A stretch of 64,000 nt of DNA from Polymorphospora lycopeni (lineage in GTDB: Bacteria; Actinomycetota; Actinomycetes; Mycobacteriales; Micromonosporaceae): NCBI RefSeq assembly GCF_042237075.1, contig NZ_JBCGDC010000013.1, positions 29,934-93,933 of the forward strand, written 5' to 3'. Below the pieces are notes generated by a model. That model saw only the letters and a program-made list of their open reading frames with translations. It was not told the origin of the DNA and ran no database searches. A program made the translations under genes and the position numbers. Shown one piece after another: positions 7,217 to 17,313 of this stretch. Each line of letters starts with the position of its first letter. Position 1 is the stretch's first letter.

Positions 7217-9133
7217 ATGACCGGCACCGCACCCACGGCCGCGCCCGTCCTGCCGAACCGTGGCCGGTTCCGGCCGCTCGGGCTGGCGGAAGTCCGGATC
7301 ACCGGCGGCTTCTGGGCCGAGCGTCAGTCGGTCAACGCCACCGCGACCCTGGGGCACATCGAGCACTGGCTCGAGCGGGAGGGCTGGATCCGCAACTTCG
7401 ACCTGGCCGCGCGCGGCGATCTCGGCCACGGCCGCCGGGGACGCGAGTTCTCCGACTCGGAGGTCTACAAGTTCCTCGAGGCGATGGCCTGGGAGATCGG
7501 CCGTGGCGGCGACGCGGGTCTCGAGTCGAGGTTCCGCGCCGTGGTGCGGCGGGTGGCGGCGGCGCAGGAGCCCGACGGTTACCTGAACACCAAGTTCGGC
7601 CGCCGCGGGCAGGAACCGCGCTGGTCCGACCTGGAATGGGGCCACGAGCTGTACTGCGTCGGTCATCTTCTGCAGGCCGCGGTCGCCCGGGCCCGGACCC
7701 GGCCGGGCGCCGACGACGGGCTGCTCGAGGTGGCCCGCCGGGCCGCCGACAACGTGTGCGAGACGTTCGGGCCGGCCGGCATCGACGGCCTGTGCGGACA
7801 TCCCGAGATCGAGACCGCGCTGGTCGAGTTCGCCCGCACCACCGGCGACGACCGCTACCTCGCCCAGGCCGCTCTCTTCGTCGACCGCCGGGGCCACGGC
7901 CGGCTCAGCGACATCGAGTTCGGCCGGGAGTACTTCCAGGACGAGATCCCGGTCCGGCGGGCGACCGTTCTACGTGGACATGCCGTACGGGCGAACTACC
8001 TCGCCGCCGGCGCCGTCGACATCGCCGTCGAGCTGAAGGACGCCGCCCTGCTGGACGCCGTACGCGACCAGTGGCGCAGCACCGTGGCCCGGCGCACGTA
8101 CGTGACCGGCGGGCAGGGCTCCCGGCACCAGGACGAGGCGTTCGGCGGTGACTGGGTGCTGCCGCCCGACCGGGCCTACTCCGAGACCTGCGCCGGCATC
8201 GGCTCGGTGATGTTCGCGTGGCGGCTGCTGCTCGCCGACGGTGATCCCCGCTACGCCGACCTGATCGAGCGGACCCTGTTCAACGTGGTGTCGACGTCGC
8301 CGTCGGCGGACGGCCGGAGCTTCTTCTACACCAACACCCTGCACCGCCGGGAACTCGGCACGGAGCCCGACGCCGACCGGCCCAGCCTGCGGGCGGCGGC
8401 GTCGCTGCGGGCGCCGTGGTTCGAGGTCTCCTGCTGCCCGACCAACGTCGCGCGCACCCTGGCCAGTCTGACGTCGTACGTCGCGACGGCCGACGACGAG
8501 GGGCTGCAGCTCCACCAGTACGTGCCCGGCACCGTCGCGTACCGCCTCGCCGACGGGCGGGAGCCGCGGGTGACGGTGGCGACCGGCTATCCCCACGACG
8601 GGCGGATCCGGGTGCGGATCGACAGCGACGACGACCGCCCCTGGGCGCTGTCGATGCGGGTGCCGGGGTGGGCGGTGCGGGGCGCGACGGTGACCGTGGA
8701 CGGGCGGACCCGGCCGGTCGGCCCGGGGGTGGTCACCGAGCGACGGGTGTGGCGGCGCGGCGAAGAGGTCGTCCTGTCCCTGCCGGTGGCGCCCCGGTTC
8801 ACCTACCCGGACGCCCGCGTCGACGCGGTCCGGGGCTGTGTCGCGGTGGAGCAGGGGCCGCTGGTGCTTGCCCTGGAGTCGGTGGACGTCGCGGGCGTCG
8901 ACACGGTCGACGACCTGTACGTCGACACCGGTCACCCGCCCCGCCTGGTCGACGGTCGGGTGACCGTGCGCTGCCGGCCCGTCCACCAACGCGACCTGGA
9001 CTGGCCCTACCACGCCGACCCCGCGCCGGCGCCGGCGGACGCGGAACCCGACGAGGTGCCGCTGGTCGAATACCACGCCTGGGCCAACCGTGGCCCCTCG
9101 ACGATGCGGGTCTGGCTGCCGACCGCCGGGTGA
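7217..9133 (+). CDS. GH127 family glycosidase, probable beta-L-arabinofuranosidase
   Basis: A 638-residue protein of the former DUF1680 family, now GH127, typified by the bifidobacterial beta-L-arabinofuranosidase HypBA1. The zinc-thiolate active site of that enzyme (Glu, Cys, Cys, Cys) is fully retained: Glu323 and Cys325 in SETCAG, and Cys406-Cys407 in SCCPTN, where the first of the pair corresponds to the nucleophile. There is no signal peptide, so it acts in the cytoplasm on imported arabino-oligosaccharides. The start at 7217 has a GAAGGG site at a good distance, while the ATG at 7211 abuts it. GH127 also contains enzymes with other specificities, so the exact substrate is inferred. Confidence 0.88.
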   Translation: MTGTAPTAAPVLPNRGRFRPLGLAEVRITGGFWAERQSVNATATLGHIEHWLEREGWIRNFDLAARGDLGHGRRGREFSDSEVYKFLEAMAWEIGRGGDAGLESRFRAVVRRVAAAQEPDGYLNTKFGRRGQEPRWSDLEWGHELYCVGHLLQAAVARARTRPGADDGLLEVARRAADNVCETFGPAGIDGLCGHPEIETALVEFARTTGDDRYLAQAALFVDRRGHGRLSDIEFGREYFQDEIPVRRATVLRGHAVRANYLAAGAVDIAVELKDAALLDAVRDQWRSTVARRTYVTGGQGSRHQDEAFGGDWVLPPDRAYSETCAGIGSVMFAWRLLLADGDPRYADLIERTLFNVVSTSPSADGRSFFYTNTLHRRELGTEPDADRPSLRAAASLRAPWFEVSCCPTNVARTLASLTSYVATADDEGLQLHQYVPGTVAYRLADGREPRVTVATGYPHDGRIRVRIDSDDDRPWALSMRVPGWAVRGATVTVDGRTRPVGPGVVTERRVWRRGEEVVLSLPVAPRFTYPDARVDAVRGCVAVEQGPLVLALESVDVAGVDTVDDLYVDTGHPPRLVDGRVTVRCRPVHQRDLDWPYHADPAPAPADAEPDEVPLVEYHAWANRGPSTMRVWLPTAG

Positions 9134-9172
9134 CCGCCGGTGGCCCCTGGTGCGGTCCGGGCCACCGCCGAA

Positions 9173-9186
9173 TGTTAGCGCTAACG
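9173..9186. promoter_or_regulatory. Arabinan-regulon operator copy 3
   Basis: TGTTAGCGCTAACG matches the palindrome TGTTAGCGCTAACA at 13 of 14 positions, the best copy in the window. It sits 103 bases before the start of the secreted glycosidase at 9289, so that gene probably has its own regulated promoter. Confidence 0.7.
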
Positions 9187-9288
9187 CGCCTCCCGTCATC
9201 CACACATCACATGCCGCTCGGACCACCGCCAAGGTGCGGCGCTGGTGGCACCGCAAACGCCCGCCGCACCGGTACAGGAAGGAAGAAC

Positions 9289-12200
9289 ATGAGCCGTAGA
9301 CGCGTGAGAAGGGTGCCCCTGTGGGTCGCCCTGGCCGCGCTGGTCGTGGGAGGAGGGGTCGGCGTGTCGTCTCCGGCGCACGCCGCCAGCCCGATCCTCC
9401 CCGGCAACGAGGGTGATGTCGGTGTCTACACCAACGGACAGAACCACGTCATGGAGATCGGCGATCCCACCTACAGCAACGCCGGGGACGTCGCCAACCA
9501 GCTGCGGCCCGGTGTGCCGTTCACCGCGGCCAACATGCACCAGTCGATCTTCGAGAAGGATCTCGCCGCCGGCGGCACCGACTACTACCTCGACCGCGTT
9601 CTCGGCGTCCACGGAACCCTCGGGTCGGCGGTGCTGATGACCCGGGGCCGCACCCTCTACATGCGCGGCGCGAGCAACAACAACTTCACCACGATGGGCT
9701 TCGCCGGCAGTGCCTACGTCGGCGGCCCGAACAACCTCGGCAACCTCTACACCGTCACGGTGCCCGGCCAGACCGTCGCCGAGGTCAACGCCAACCGGTT
9801 CAACGCGCCGAGCCACGCCAGGAGCCGGTACACGATCGGCGGCACCGGCGTCACCGCCGACCTGACCAAGTTCATCACCTACGACAACGTCGCGGTCACC
9901 GCCATCGACTTCACCAACCCCGGCGGCGCCCCGGCCACCTTCACCGTCCGGGCCGCCTCGCCGCTGGCGACCCAGGCCGGCGCGGGTCCGGCCGAGCTGA
10001 CCGGCACCCGCACCATCACCAGCGGCTCCAACAACGGCACCATCGACACCCCGTGGGACACGATCCGGGTCGACCTGACCGGTGCCGGGTTCACCCGTAC
10101 CGGCGCCAACCTCGACCGCGAGGTCACCGTGCCCGCCGGTGGCACGGTGTCGCTGGCGGTCGTCGGCGCCGTCTCCTCGGCGACGCTGCCGCAGACGGTC
10201 GAGAGCTACCGGCAGTACGCCGAGATGGCCCCGGGGCAGGCTGTCCGCACCGGCATCACCGAGTTCAACCGCCGCTGGGCGCAGGACGTGCCGTACATCG
10301 ACGTCCCCGACCCCGCGCTGGAGAAGGCGATCGTCTACCGCTGGTGGGGCGAGCGGTACAACTCGCTGGACGCGAACGCGTCCGGCCACGTCTACCAGTA
10401 TCCGACGACGATCGAGGGGGTGAACCTCTACCAGAACGCCGTCGCGCTGACCCAGCCGATGCACCTGCAGGACACCAAGTGGCTGCGCACGCCCTACCTG
10501 CCGTACGGGCAGATCCTGAACATCGGCGAGTTGTCCGGCTCCTCGGCGTTCCTCGATAGCCCGGGGCACACCAGCTGGAACAACCACTACTCGCAGTACC
10601 TCGGCACCGCCGGGCTGGAGGCGTACAACGTGCACGGCGGCGGGCCGGACATCGCCCGCAAGTTCGCGCACTACTTCGAGGGTGACGGCGTCGGCCAGCT
10701 CGAGCACTACGACGGCAACGACGACAAGCTCATCGCCTACTCCAGCAATTACATGCCGGGCAACGACTCCGACGCCATCACCTTCGGCTTCCCGCGGGTG
10801 AACGGCGGCGCTCCCGGCGCGGCCACGATCGAACGTCCCGAGTCGGCGTACGTGTGGGGTGCGTTCGAGGCCGCCCGCCAGCTCTACCAGATCTCCGGCG
10901 CCGACCAGGCCAAGATCGACGAGATGGGGGCCAGCGCCGACGGCATCCGCGACGCGATCCTGGACCGGCTGTGGAGCCCCGACATGCGGATGTTCCTGGC
11001 CGGCACGTCGCACGGCGCCACCAGCGCGGCCAGCTCCAACGGCCGGCCCAACCCGCTGCCCGCCTCGGCCCGGGACCTGATCCCGGCCAAGGAGTCGAAC
11101 CTCTACGACGTCTACGCCGAGAACCTGATCCCGTACGACCAGTGGCAGACGTACGTCGACGGGTTCCGGTTCCTGACGTACGGCGACAACTTCCCGATCT
11201 TCCCGTTCTACACGGCCAACCAGTACGACCGGGCGGCCTACGGGATCGGTGGCTCCAACAACTTCTCCAACATCAACTTCACGGTGCAGTACCGGGGTGT
11301 CCGGTCCGCGCTGCGGCACTACGACCCGGAGCAGAAGTACATCACCCCGCAGTACGCCAAGCGGCTGCTGGACTGGATGGCGTGGAGCATCTACCCGGGC
11401 GGGGACCTGCGGGTCGCGAACCAGGCCGAGTACTACTCGAACTGGAACCCGACCACCAGGAGCTTCGGCCGAAACAACCCGAACCACATCATGCTCGGCA
11501 ACATGAACTACATCTTCGTCGAGGACATGGCCGGCATCCAGCCGCGTTCCGACGACAAGATCGAGCTGTGGCCGATCGAGTTCGGGTACGAGCACTTCAT
11601 GGTCAACAACCTGCGCTACCACGGGCAGGACGTCACGATCGTCTGGGACCCCGACGGCAGCGAGTACGGCCTCGGCGCCGGCTACAGCCTGTTCGTCAAC
11701 GGCGCGAAGAAGGTCAGCACCGACAAGCTCGGCAAGCTCACCTACGACCCGAACACCAACCAGGTCCAGGTCGCCGACGGCCTGACCGTCACCTTCACCG
11801 CGCCGACCGGAAGCAGCTTCCCGGCCGCCGTGGACACCCCGATCGAGGACGAGCGGGTCGTGGCGTACCTGCGCACGGCCGGCATCGACCTCACCGAGGA
11901 CGCGCCGAACCTGGCGACCGGCGCCGGCCTCAGCTCGTCGTACACCCAGCAGGGGGTGCGGCCCACGCCGTGGCGGCAGTTCCACACGCCCGGCTGGAGC
12001 AGCACCGCGATGAACCACACGCCGGGCGCCATCAAGGAGACCGAGCGGCCGGTGTCCCTGTCGGCGGTGACCGACGGTGTCACCGCCAACGAGCCCTACT
12101 GGGGCAACTACGGCGCCACCGAACGCAACGGCTACATCGAACTCGACCTCGGATCGGCGAAGTCCTTCGACAACGTCAAGGCGTTCTTCGTCAGCGACCG

Positions 12201-14028
12201 CCAGGCCGGCGGCTACCGTGAACCCGCCCGCTGGTGGGTCCAGGTGCCCGACGGCAACGGCGGCTGGCGGGAGGTCCCCGGGCAGTTCAAGAACCCGGTC
12301 GTCCCGTCGGCGAAGTTCAACGAGGCGCTGTTCGACACCGTCACCACCGACAAGCTGCGGATCGCGTTCACCAACAACCCGACCTTCTACACCGCGATCA
12401 CCGAGATCCAGGTGTTCGACTCCGGACGCGACGTGCCACCGGTGGCCAACCAGGCGCCGGTCGTCACCGCCGCCCGGGACGGCACCGGCGACGGCAACCT
12501 GTCCACCCGGCTCGTCGGCACCGCCACCGACGACGGCATCCCGTACGACGACGAACTCACCTTCGGCTGGGAGACCGTCTCGGCGCCGCAGGGCGCGGGC
12601 GTCATCTTCTCCGACGCCGGCGCGCTGGCCACCCGGGTCACCGGCACCGTCGAAGGCGACTACGTGTTCTGGTTCTTCGCCGACGACGGCGAGAAACGGT
12701 CCGAGACGACCGTGGCGGTGACCCTCACCGAGCGGGATGTCGTTGCCGAGTTCGGGGCCACGGCGACGGTCAGCACCAGCGGCACCACGTCGTGGGAGAA
12801 CCACCAGCGGGTCAACGAGGCCAGCACCCCGAACAGTTCGAACCCGGGCTCCGGCAACGGCTGGGGCAACTGGAACCTGCCGCAGAACGGCACCAGCCCG
12901 GCCCGGGAGGCGTGGATCCAGTACGCCTGGGCCAGCCCGGTGCGGCTGTCGTCGACCGGCATCTACTGGTACGACGACAACGGCGGCACCCGTCGCCCGA
13001 CGGCCACGACGTACGCGGTCGAGACGTCCACCGACGGCACCACCTGGACGCCGGTCACCCTCGCCGAGGGCTCGACGTACGCCGGTGCCCTGGCCACCAA
13101 CACCTACAACAACCTCGAATTCGCCCCGGTCACCACCAGCTACCTGCGGATCCGCATCTGGGGCGTCCAGGGCAGCGGGGCCGGCACCGGCGTGCTGCGC
13201 TGGCGCGCCAACGGCGAGACCGTCGACTCGGTGCGCGCCCCGGTGCTCATCCGCACCGCCGTCGGCCAGGTGCCCACCCTGCCGGCCACCCTCGACGGGA
13301 TCTACACCAGCGGCGAACGCGGCACCGTCGCGTTCCGCTGGCAGGAGATCACGCCGGAGATGGTCGCCGAGCCGAACGTCGACCCGTTCGTGGTCTACGG
13401 CACCAACGACGCGTACGGGCTGATCGCCGAGGCCCGCGTCTACGTACGCCCGGAGATGTCGACCGGCGGCATCTCGATCCAGGGCGCCGAGACGTTCGAG
13501 CAGTCCGTCGACGTCGGTGAACTGCCGTACCTGCCGGACAAGGTGGAGGTCTCCTACAACGACGGCTCGCGGGACAACCAGGCCATCGGTGTCGAGTGGA
13601 ACTTCGACGAGAGCATCGTCGACACCCCCGGCCGCTACACCGTCACCGGAGACCTGATCCTGCCCGACTACGTCAGCGAGGCCGGCGCCACCCGGACCAC
13701 GCTGACCCTCACCGTCGGCGACCCGCCGCAGCCCCCGGCCTGGGACGTCGAGGTCCAGGCGTACACCCAGTGCCTGGGCAGCAACGTCTACCTGCGGGTC
13801 AACGCCCGCAACGCCGACGACACGCCGCTGACCATCGAACTGGTGACGCCGTACGGGTCGCGCACGGTGTCCGGGGTCGCGCCCGGACAGTCCGCCTACC
13901 AGGCGTTCAACACTCGGGCCAGGTCGGTGCCGGCCGCGACCGCGACGGTCCGGGCCACCGGAACCGTCGACGGTCAGCCGGTGACCGTCGAGACGGCGGC
14001 GTCGTTCGGCGCACTCAGCTGCGGCTAG
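9289..14028 (+). CDS. Secreted multi-domain glycoside hydrolase with an MGH1-like (alpha/alpha)6 catalytic domain
   Basis: A 1579-residue exported protein. The signal peptide covers residues 1-33 and ends SSPAHA-A. An N-terminal beta domain is followed by a helical (alpha/alpha)6 region (about residues 310-790) with YRWWGERYNSLDANASG, PGHTSWNNHYSQYLG and ERPESAYVWGAFEAARQLY, resembling the MGH1-like or GH63-like clan. A discoidin-like carbohydrate-binding domain (870-1046), a PKD/Ig-like domain (1053-1150), a second discoidin-like domain (1155-1300), Ig-like group 4 domains and a C-terminal two-cysteine module (1483-1579) follow. The ATG at 9289 has an AGGAAGGAA site. I cannot assign a CAZy family or substrate; the operator and neighbours suggest arabinan or pectin. 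Confidence 0.75.
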   Translation: MSRRRVRRVPLWVALAALVVGGGVGVSSPAHAASPILPGNEGDVGVYTNGQNHVMEIGDPTYSNAGDVANQLRPGVPFTAANMHQSIFEKDLAAGGTDYYLDRVLGVHGTLGSAVLMTRGRTLYMRGASNNNFTTMGFAGSAYVGGPNNLGNLYTVTVPGQTVAEVNANRFNAPSHARSRYTIGGTGVTADLTKFITYDNVAVTAIDFTNPGGAPATFTVRAASPLATQAGAGPAELTGTRTITSGSNNGTIDTPWDTIRVDLTGAGFTRTGANLDREVTVPAGGTVSLAVVGAVSSATLPQTVESYRQYAEMAPGQAVRTGITEFNRRWAQDVPYIDVPDPALEKAIVYRWWGERYNSLDANASGHVYQYPTTIEGVNLYQNAVALTQPMHLQDTKWLRTPYLPYGQILNIGELSGSSAFLDSPGHTSWNNHYSQYLGTAGLEAYNVHGGGPDIARKFAHYFEGDGVGQLEHYDGNDDKLIAYSSNYMPGNDSDAITFGFPRVNGGAPGAATIERPESAYVWGAFEAARQLYQISGADQAKIDEMGASADGIRDAILDRLWSPDMRMFLAGTSHGATSAASSNGRPNPLPASARDLIPAKESNLYDVYAENLIPYDQWQTYVDGFRFLTYGDNFPIFPFYTANQYDRAAYGIGGSNNFSNINFTVQYRGVRSALRHYDPEQKYITPQYAKRLLDWMAWSIYPGGDLRVANQAEYYSNWNPTTRSFGRNNPNHIMLGNMNYIFVEDMAGIQPRSDDKIELWPIEFGYEHFMVNNLRYHGQDVTIVWDPDGSEYGLGAGYSLFVNGAKKVSTDKLGKLTYDPNTNQVQVADGLTVTFTAPTGSSFPAAVDTPIEDERVVAYLRTAGIDLTEDAPNLATGAGLSSSYTQQGVRPTPWRQFHTPGWSSTAMNHTPGAIKETERPVSLSAVTDGVTANEPYWGNYGATERNGYIELDLGSAKSFDNVKAFFVSDRQAGGYREPARWWVQVPDGNGGWREVPGQFKNPVVPSAKFNEALFDTVTTDKLRIAFTNNPTFYTAITEIQVFDSGRDVPPVANQAPVVTAARDGTGDGNLSTRLVGTATDDGIPYDDELTFGWETVSAPQGAGVIFSDAGALATRVTGTVEGDYVFWFFADDGEKRSETTVAVTLTERDVVAEFGATATVSTSGTTSWENHQRVNEASTPNSSNPGSGNGWGNWNLPQNGTSPAREAWIQYAWASPVRLSSTGIYWYDDNGGTRRPTATTYAVETSTDGTTWTPVTLAEGSTYAGALATNTYNNLEFAPVTTSYLRIRIWGVQGSGAGTGVLRWRANGETVDSVRAPVLIRTAVGQVPTLPATLDGIYTSGERGTVAFRWQEITPEMVAEPNVDPFVVYGTNDAYGLIAEARVYVRPEMSTGGISIQGAETFEQSVDVGELPYLPDKVEVSYNDGSRDNQAIGVEWNFDESIVDTPGRYTVTGDLILPDYVSEAGATRTTLTLTVGDPPQPPAWDVEVQAYTQCLGSNVYLRVNARNADDTPLTIELVTPYGSRTVSGVAPGQSAYQAFNTRARSVPAATATVRATGTVDGQPVTVETAASFGALSCG

Positions 14029-14036
14029 CCGCTCGC

Positions 14037-14069
14037 GTGGTGGCGGCGTCGCCGCGACGCCGCCACCAC
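14037..14069 (+). terminator. Strong 15-bp hairpin between the two giant glycosidase genes
   Basis: GTGGTGGCGGCGTCG (14037-14051) pairs perfectly with 14055-14069 across a 3-base loop, starting 8 bases after the stop. With no T tract it may terminate or only attenuate read-through into the gene at 14100. Confidence 0.75.
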
Positions 14070-14099
14070 CCCCTTAGCGAGAACGAGGAGACCGACACC

Positions 14100-17000
14100 G
14101 TGAACACCTCCGTGGTGCGCGGCGCCGCCGCCCCACCGACACCCCGGCCACCGCGCCGGTTCCGCACCGCGGCCGCCGTGGCGACCGTCGCCGGGCTCGT
14201 CGCCGGCACCCTCGCCGGCCCCGCCGCGCCGGCCCTGGCCGCCGAACCCGACTCGTACACGTTCACCAACACCGTCAACCCGATCCTCGGCGACGGCAGC
14301 TACTACTCGGCCGACCCGGCGCCGGTCGTCGTGCCCGCCGGCGCCCCCGGCAACGACACCGGCCGCGACCAGCTCTACATCTACACCGGCCACGACCAGG
14401 CCGGACCGTCCACGAACGACTTCATCATGAACGAGTGGGGAGCGTTCCGGACCACCGACGTCGAGGCCGGGCACTGGACCCACTTCCCGTCGCTGATGCG
14501 TCCCGAGGCGGTCTTCGCCTGGGCGACACCCGGCCGCGCGTACGCCGGCCAGGTGGTCCGCGGCGTCGACGGCCGCTACTACTGGTACGTCCCGATCCAC
14601 GAGCGCGACAGCCCGGCGTCGGACAAGTTCGCGATCGGCGTGGCCGTCTCGGACAGCCCGACCGGCCCGTGGACCGACCACGCCGGCGGGCCGATCATCT
14701 CCCAGCGGGTGCCGACGGCCAACAACATCCACAACATCGACCCGACGATCCTCGTCGACGGCGAGGCCCCCAACCAGCGGGTGTACGTCTGGTGGGGCTC
14801 GTTCAGCCAGTTGCGGATGCTGGAGTTCCAGCCGGACATGAAGACCCCGATCGGCACCCCGCGCACCGTCACCGGGCTGACCGGCTTCTTCGAGGGCGCC
14901 TGGATCTTCAAGCGCGGCGCCACCTACTACATGGCGTACGCCGGCAACAACGCCGGCCCGACCTCGCAGTGCACCCCGGCGAACTACCACGCCTGCATCG
15001 CGTACGCGACGGCGTCCGCACCCGAGGGGCCGTGGACCTACCGGGGCACCCTGCTGCGGCCGGTCTCCTCCACGACCAGCCACCCGGGCATCCTGGAGTT
15101 CGACGGCCGCTGGTACCTGGCGTACCACACCGCCGACGCGGTCGGCGGCGGCCACTTCCGCCGCTCGGCGGCGATCGACCCGCTGGAGTGGGACGACACC
15201 CAGACCCCGCCCCGGATCAAGCTCGTCACACCCACCCCGGCCAAGGGCCGCGACCTCACACCCCGGCCGAACATCGCGTACGAGGCGCGGGTCACCGTCT
15301 CCAACGAGCCGGTGCCCGCCCAGTACTGGGTCAAGGCACTCAACGACGAGATCGTCCGGTCAAACCCGCTGCCGCCGGACATGTGGGGGACCTGGACCGG
15401 CAACAACCCGCCCCAGCAGTGGGTGCAGTACACCTGGGACCAGCCGGTGCGGATCTCCGGCTCGCAGATCGAGTTCTGGAACGACCAGCCGCAGGGCAGC
15501 GGCGTCGGCGTCGCCGCACCCGCCCGCTGGCGCATCCAGTACTGGGACGCCGGCGCCGGGCAGTGGGCCGACGTGCCGAACCCGAGCGGCTATCCGACCG
15601 GCACCCAGGGCTTCCAGAACACCACCTTCGACCCGGTCACCACCACCCAGGTCCGGGCGGTCTTCGACGCCTCCACCAACGGCAGCACGTACTCCGGCGT
15701 GGCGGTCGAGGAGTGGAAGATCCTCGCCGCGCAACCGGAGGCCGTCACCCCACCGGCGATCACCGTCGAGGTGGGGGAGCGGGACCTGCCCGGCACCGTC
15801 GACGTGACGTACGGCGCGCAGACGCTGCGGCTGCCGGTCTTCTGGGACCCGGTGACAGCCGAGAACGTCGCCGAGCCCGGCACGTTCACCATCCGGGGCA
15901 CCGTGCTCGGCTACGCCGCCGACCGCGTCGCCGCGCAGGTCACCGTCGTCTCACCCGACGACACCGAGGGCGACGAGACCCCGCCGACGCTGACGCTGAC
16001 GCCCAGCGGCAGCGCCGGCAGCGCCGGCTGGTTCCGCTCCGCGGTGTGGGTCCGCGTCGCCGGTGTCGACGACCGGGGCGGCCGGCTGACCATCCGGTCG
16101 CGGGTCGACGACGGCGAGCCGGCCGTCGCGACCGACGTGCGGCACGTCGACGTCGAGGTCACCGGAGACGGCGAGCACACCGTCACCGCGACCGCGACCG
16201 ACCGCGCCGGCAACGTCTCGGCACCGGCCGACCTCGCCGTACGCGTCGACGCCACCGCACCGGCCAGCACCGCCACCGTCGACAGCGCCACCCGCGCGGT
16301 CACGGTGACCGCCAGCGACGCCACCTCCGGCGTCGCCCGCATCGAGTACGCCATCGGCACCGGCGCCTGGACCGCGTACACCGGTCCGATCGCCGCGCCC
16401 GACCAGAACCGGCACACCGTGTCGTTCCGCGCGCTCGACGTGGCCGGCAACCTGGAGACCGCCCGGACGGTCACCGTCCCGGCGGACCTGTCCGGGCCGC
16501 TGACCGGAAACATCGGGCCGATCGCGACCCCGACCGCCTCCTACACGGCGGGCTGGAACAGCGTCACCGCGCTCAACGACGGCGCCGACCCGGCCAACCC
16601 GAGCCAGGCGCAGATCTGGGGCACCTGGTCGGGCAACCGTCCGGCGACCCAGTGGGTGCAGTACGACTGGAGTCGCCCGGTCCGGATCACCGGCACCGAG
16701 CTGAAGTTCTGGCGCGACGCCAACCCCGGCACCGGCGACGGCGTCGCCGCGCCCGACGGCTGGGTGCTGCAGTACTGGGACGAGGCCGGCGCGGCCTGGC
16801 GGGACGTTACCGGCGCGTCCGGCTACGGCACCAGCACCACCGCCTTCAACACCGTCACCTTCGACCCCGTCACCACGCCCCGGGTGCGGGCGACGTTGCG
16901 GGCCAACGGCAACGGCACCACCTACTCCGCGGTCGCGGTCACCGAGTGGCGGGTCCTCGCCGACGACCCCGGCGTCCAGGCCGAGGTGCCGGTCACGGTC

Positions 17001-17276
17001 ACCGTCACGCCCCGGTGCATCGCCGGCCGGGCGTACGTCGCCGTACAGGCCCGCAACGATCACGGCGCACCGGTGGACGTCGCGCTGGAAACCCCGTACG
17101 GCATCCGGTCGTTCGCCGACGTCGCGCCGGGCGCCAACGCCTACCAGTCGTTCACCGCACGGGCGGCCACGGCGCCGGCCGGTTCGGTGACCGTACGGGC
17201 CACCGGGGTCGTCGACGGCCGGGACGTCACCACCACCCGCACCGCACCGCACCCCGGCGTCGACTGCGCCGGCTGA
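14100..17276 (+). CDS. Secreted GH43-type glycosidase with discoidin, Ig-like and C-terminal modules
   Basis: A 1058-residue exported protein starting at a GTG with a GAGGAG site 9 bases upstream. The signal peptide spans about 42 residues (ending PALAA). The five-bladed propeller (about 50-380) has the three GH43 acidic residues: Asp72 in SADPAP, Asp214 in NIDPTI and Glu265 in FFEGAW. Two discoidin-like domains (about 385-545 and 800-950) bracket Ig-like modules. The last 100 residues match the end of the preceding protein, including RATG-VDG and two cysteines. GH43 covers arabinofuranosidases, arabinanases, xylosidases and galactosidases, so an arabinan role rests on context. Confidence 0.83.
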   Translation: MNTSVVRGAAAPPTPRPPRRFRTAAAVATVAGLVAGTLAGPAAPALAAEPDSYTFTNTVNPILGDGSYYSADPAPVVVPAGAPGNDTGRDQLYIYTGHDQAGPSTNDFIMNEWGAFRTTDVEAGHWTHFPSLMRPEAVFAWATPGRAYAGQVVRGVDGRYYWYVPIHERDSPASDKFAIGVAVSDSPTGPWTDHAGGPIISQRVPTANNIHNIDPTILVDGEAPNQRVYVWWGSFSQLRMLEFQPDMKTPIGTPRTVTGLTGFFEGAWIFKRGATYYMAYAGNNAGPTSQCTPANYHACIAYATASAPEGPWTYRGTLLRPVSSTTSHPGILEFDGRWYLAYHTADAVGGGHFRRSAAIDPLEWDDTQTPPRIKLVTPTPAKGRDLTPRPNIAYEARVTVSNEPVPAQYWVKALNDEIVRSNPLPPDMWGTWTGNNPPQQWVQYTWDQPVRISGSQIEFWNDQPQGSGVGVAAPARWRIQYWDAGAGQWADVPNPSGYPTGTQGFQNTTFDPVTTTQVRAVFDASTNGSTYSGVAVEEWKILAAQPEAVTPPAITVEVGERDLPGTVDVTYGAQTLRLPVFWDPVTAENVAEPGTFTIRGTVLGYAADRVAAQVTVVSPDDTEGDETPPTLTLTPSGSAGSAGWFRSAVWVRVAGVDDRGGRLTIRSRVDDGEPAVATDVRHVDVEVTGDGEHTVTATATDRAGNVSAPADLAVRVDATAPASTATVDSATRAVTVTASDATSGVARIEYAIGTGAWTAYTGPIAAPDQNRHTVSFRALDVAGNLETARTVTVPADLSGPLTGNIGPIATPTASYTAGWNSVTALNDGADPANPSQAQIWGTWSGNRPATQWVQYDWSRPVRITGTELKFWRDANPGTGDGVAAPDGWVLQYWDEAGAAWRDVTGASGYGTSTTAFNTVTFDPVTTPRVRATLRANGNGTTYSAVAVTEWRVLADDPGVQAEVPVTVTVTPRCIAGRAYVAVQARNDHGAPVDVALETPYGIRSFADVAPGANAYQSFTARAATAPAGSVTVRATGVVDGRDVTTTRTAPHPGVDCAG

Positions 17277-17313
17277 CCCGCCAGCCCCGATCACGAATCA
17301 CTTGGAGCAGACC

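Noticed and set aside
8416..9288. N-terminal extension of the frame encoding the 1579-residue glycosidase
   Set aside because: It runs antiframe through the GH127 gene; the signal peptide and ribosome site fix the start at 9289.
9196..12804. 1202-codon minus frame over the giant glycosidase
   Set aside because: It is the antisense shadow of a gene with signal peptide, domains and operator; the translation is low-complexity and acidic.
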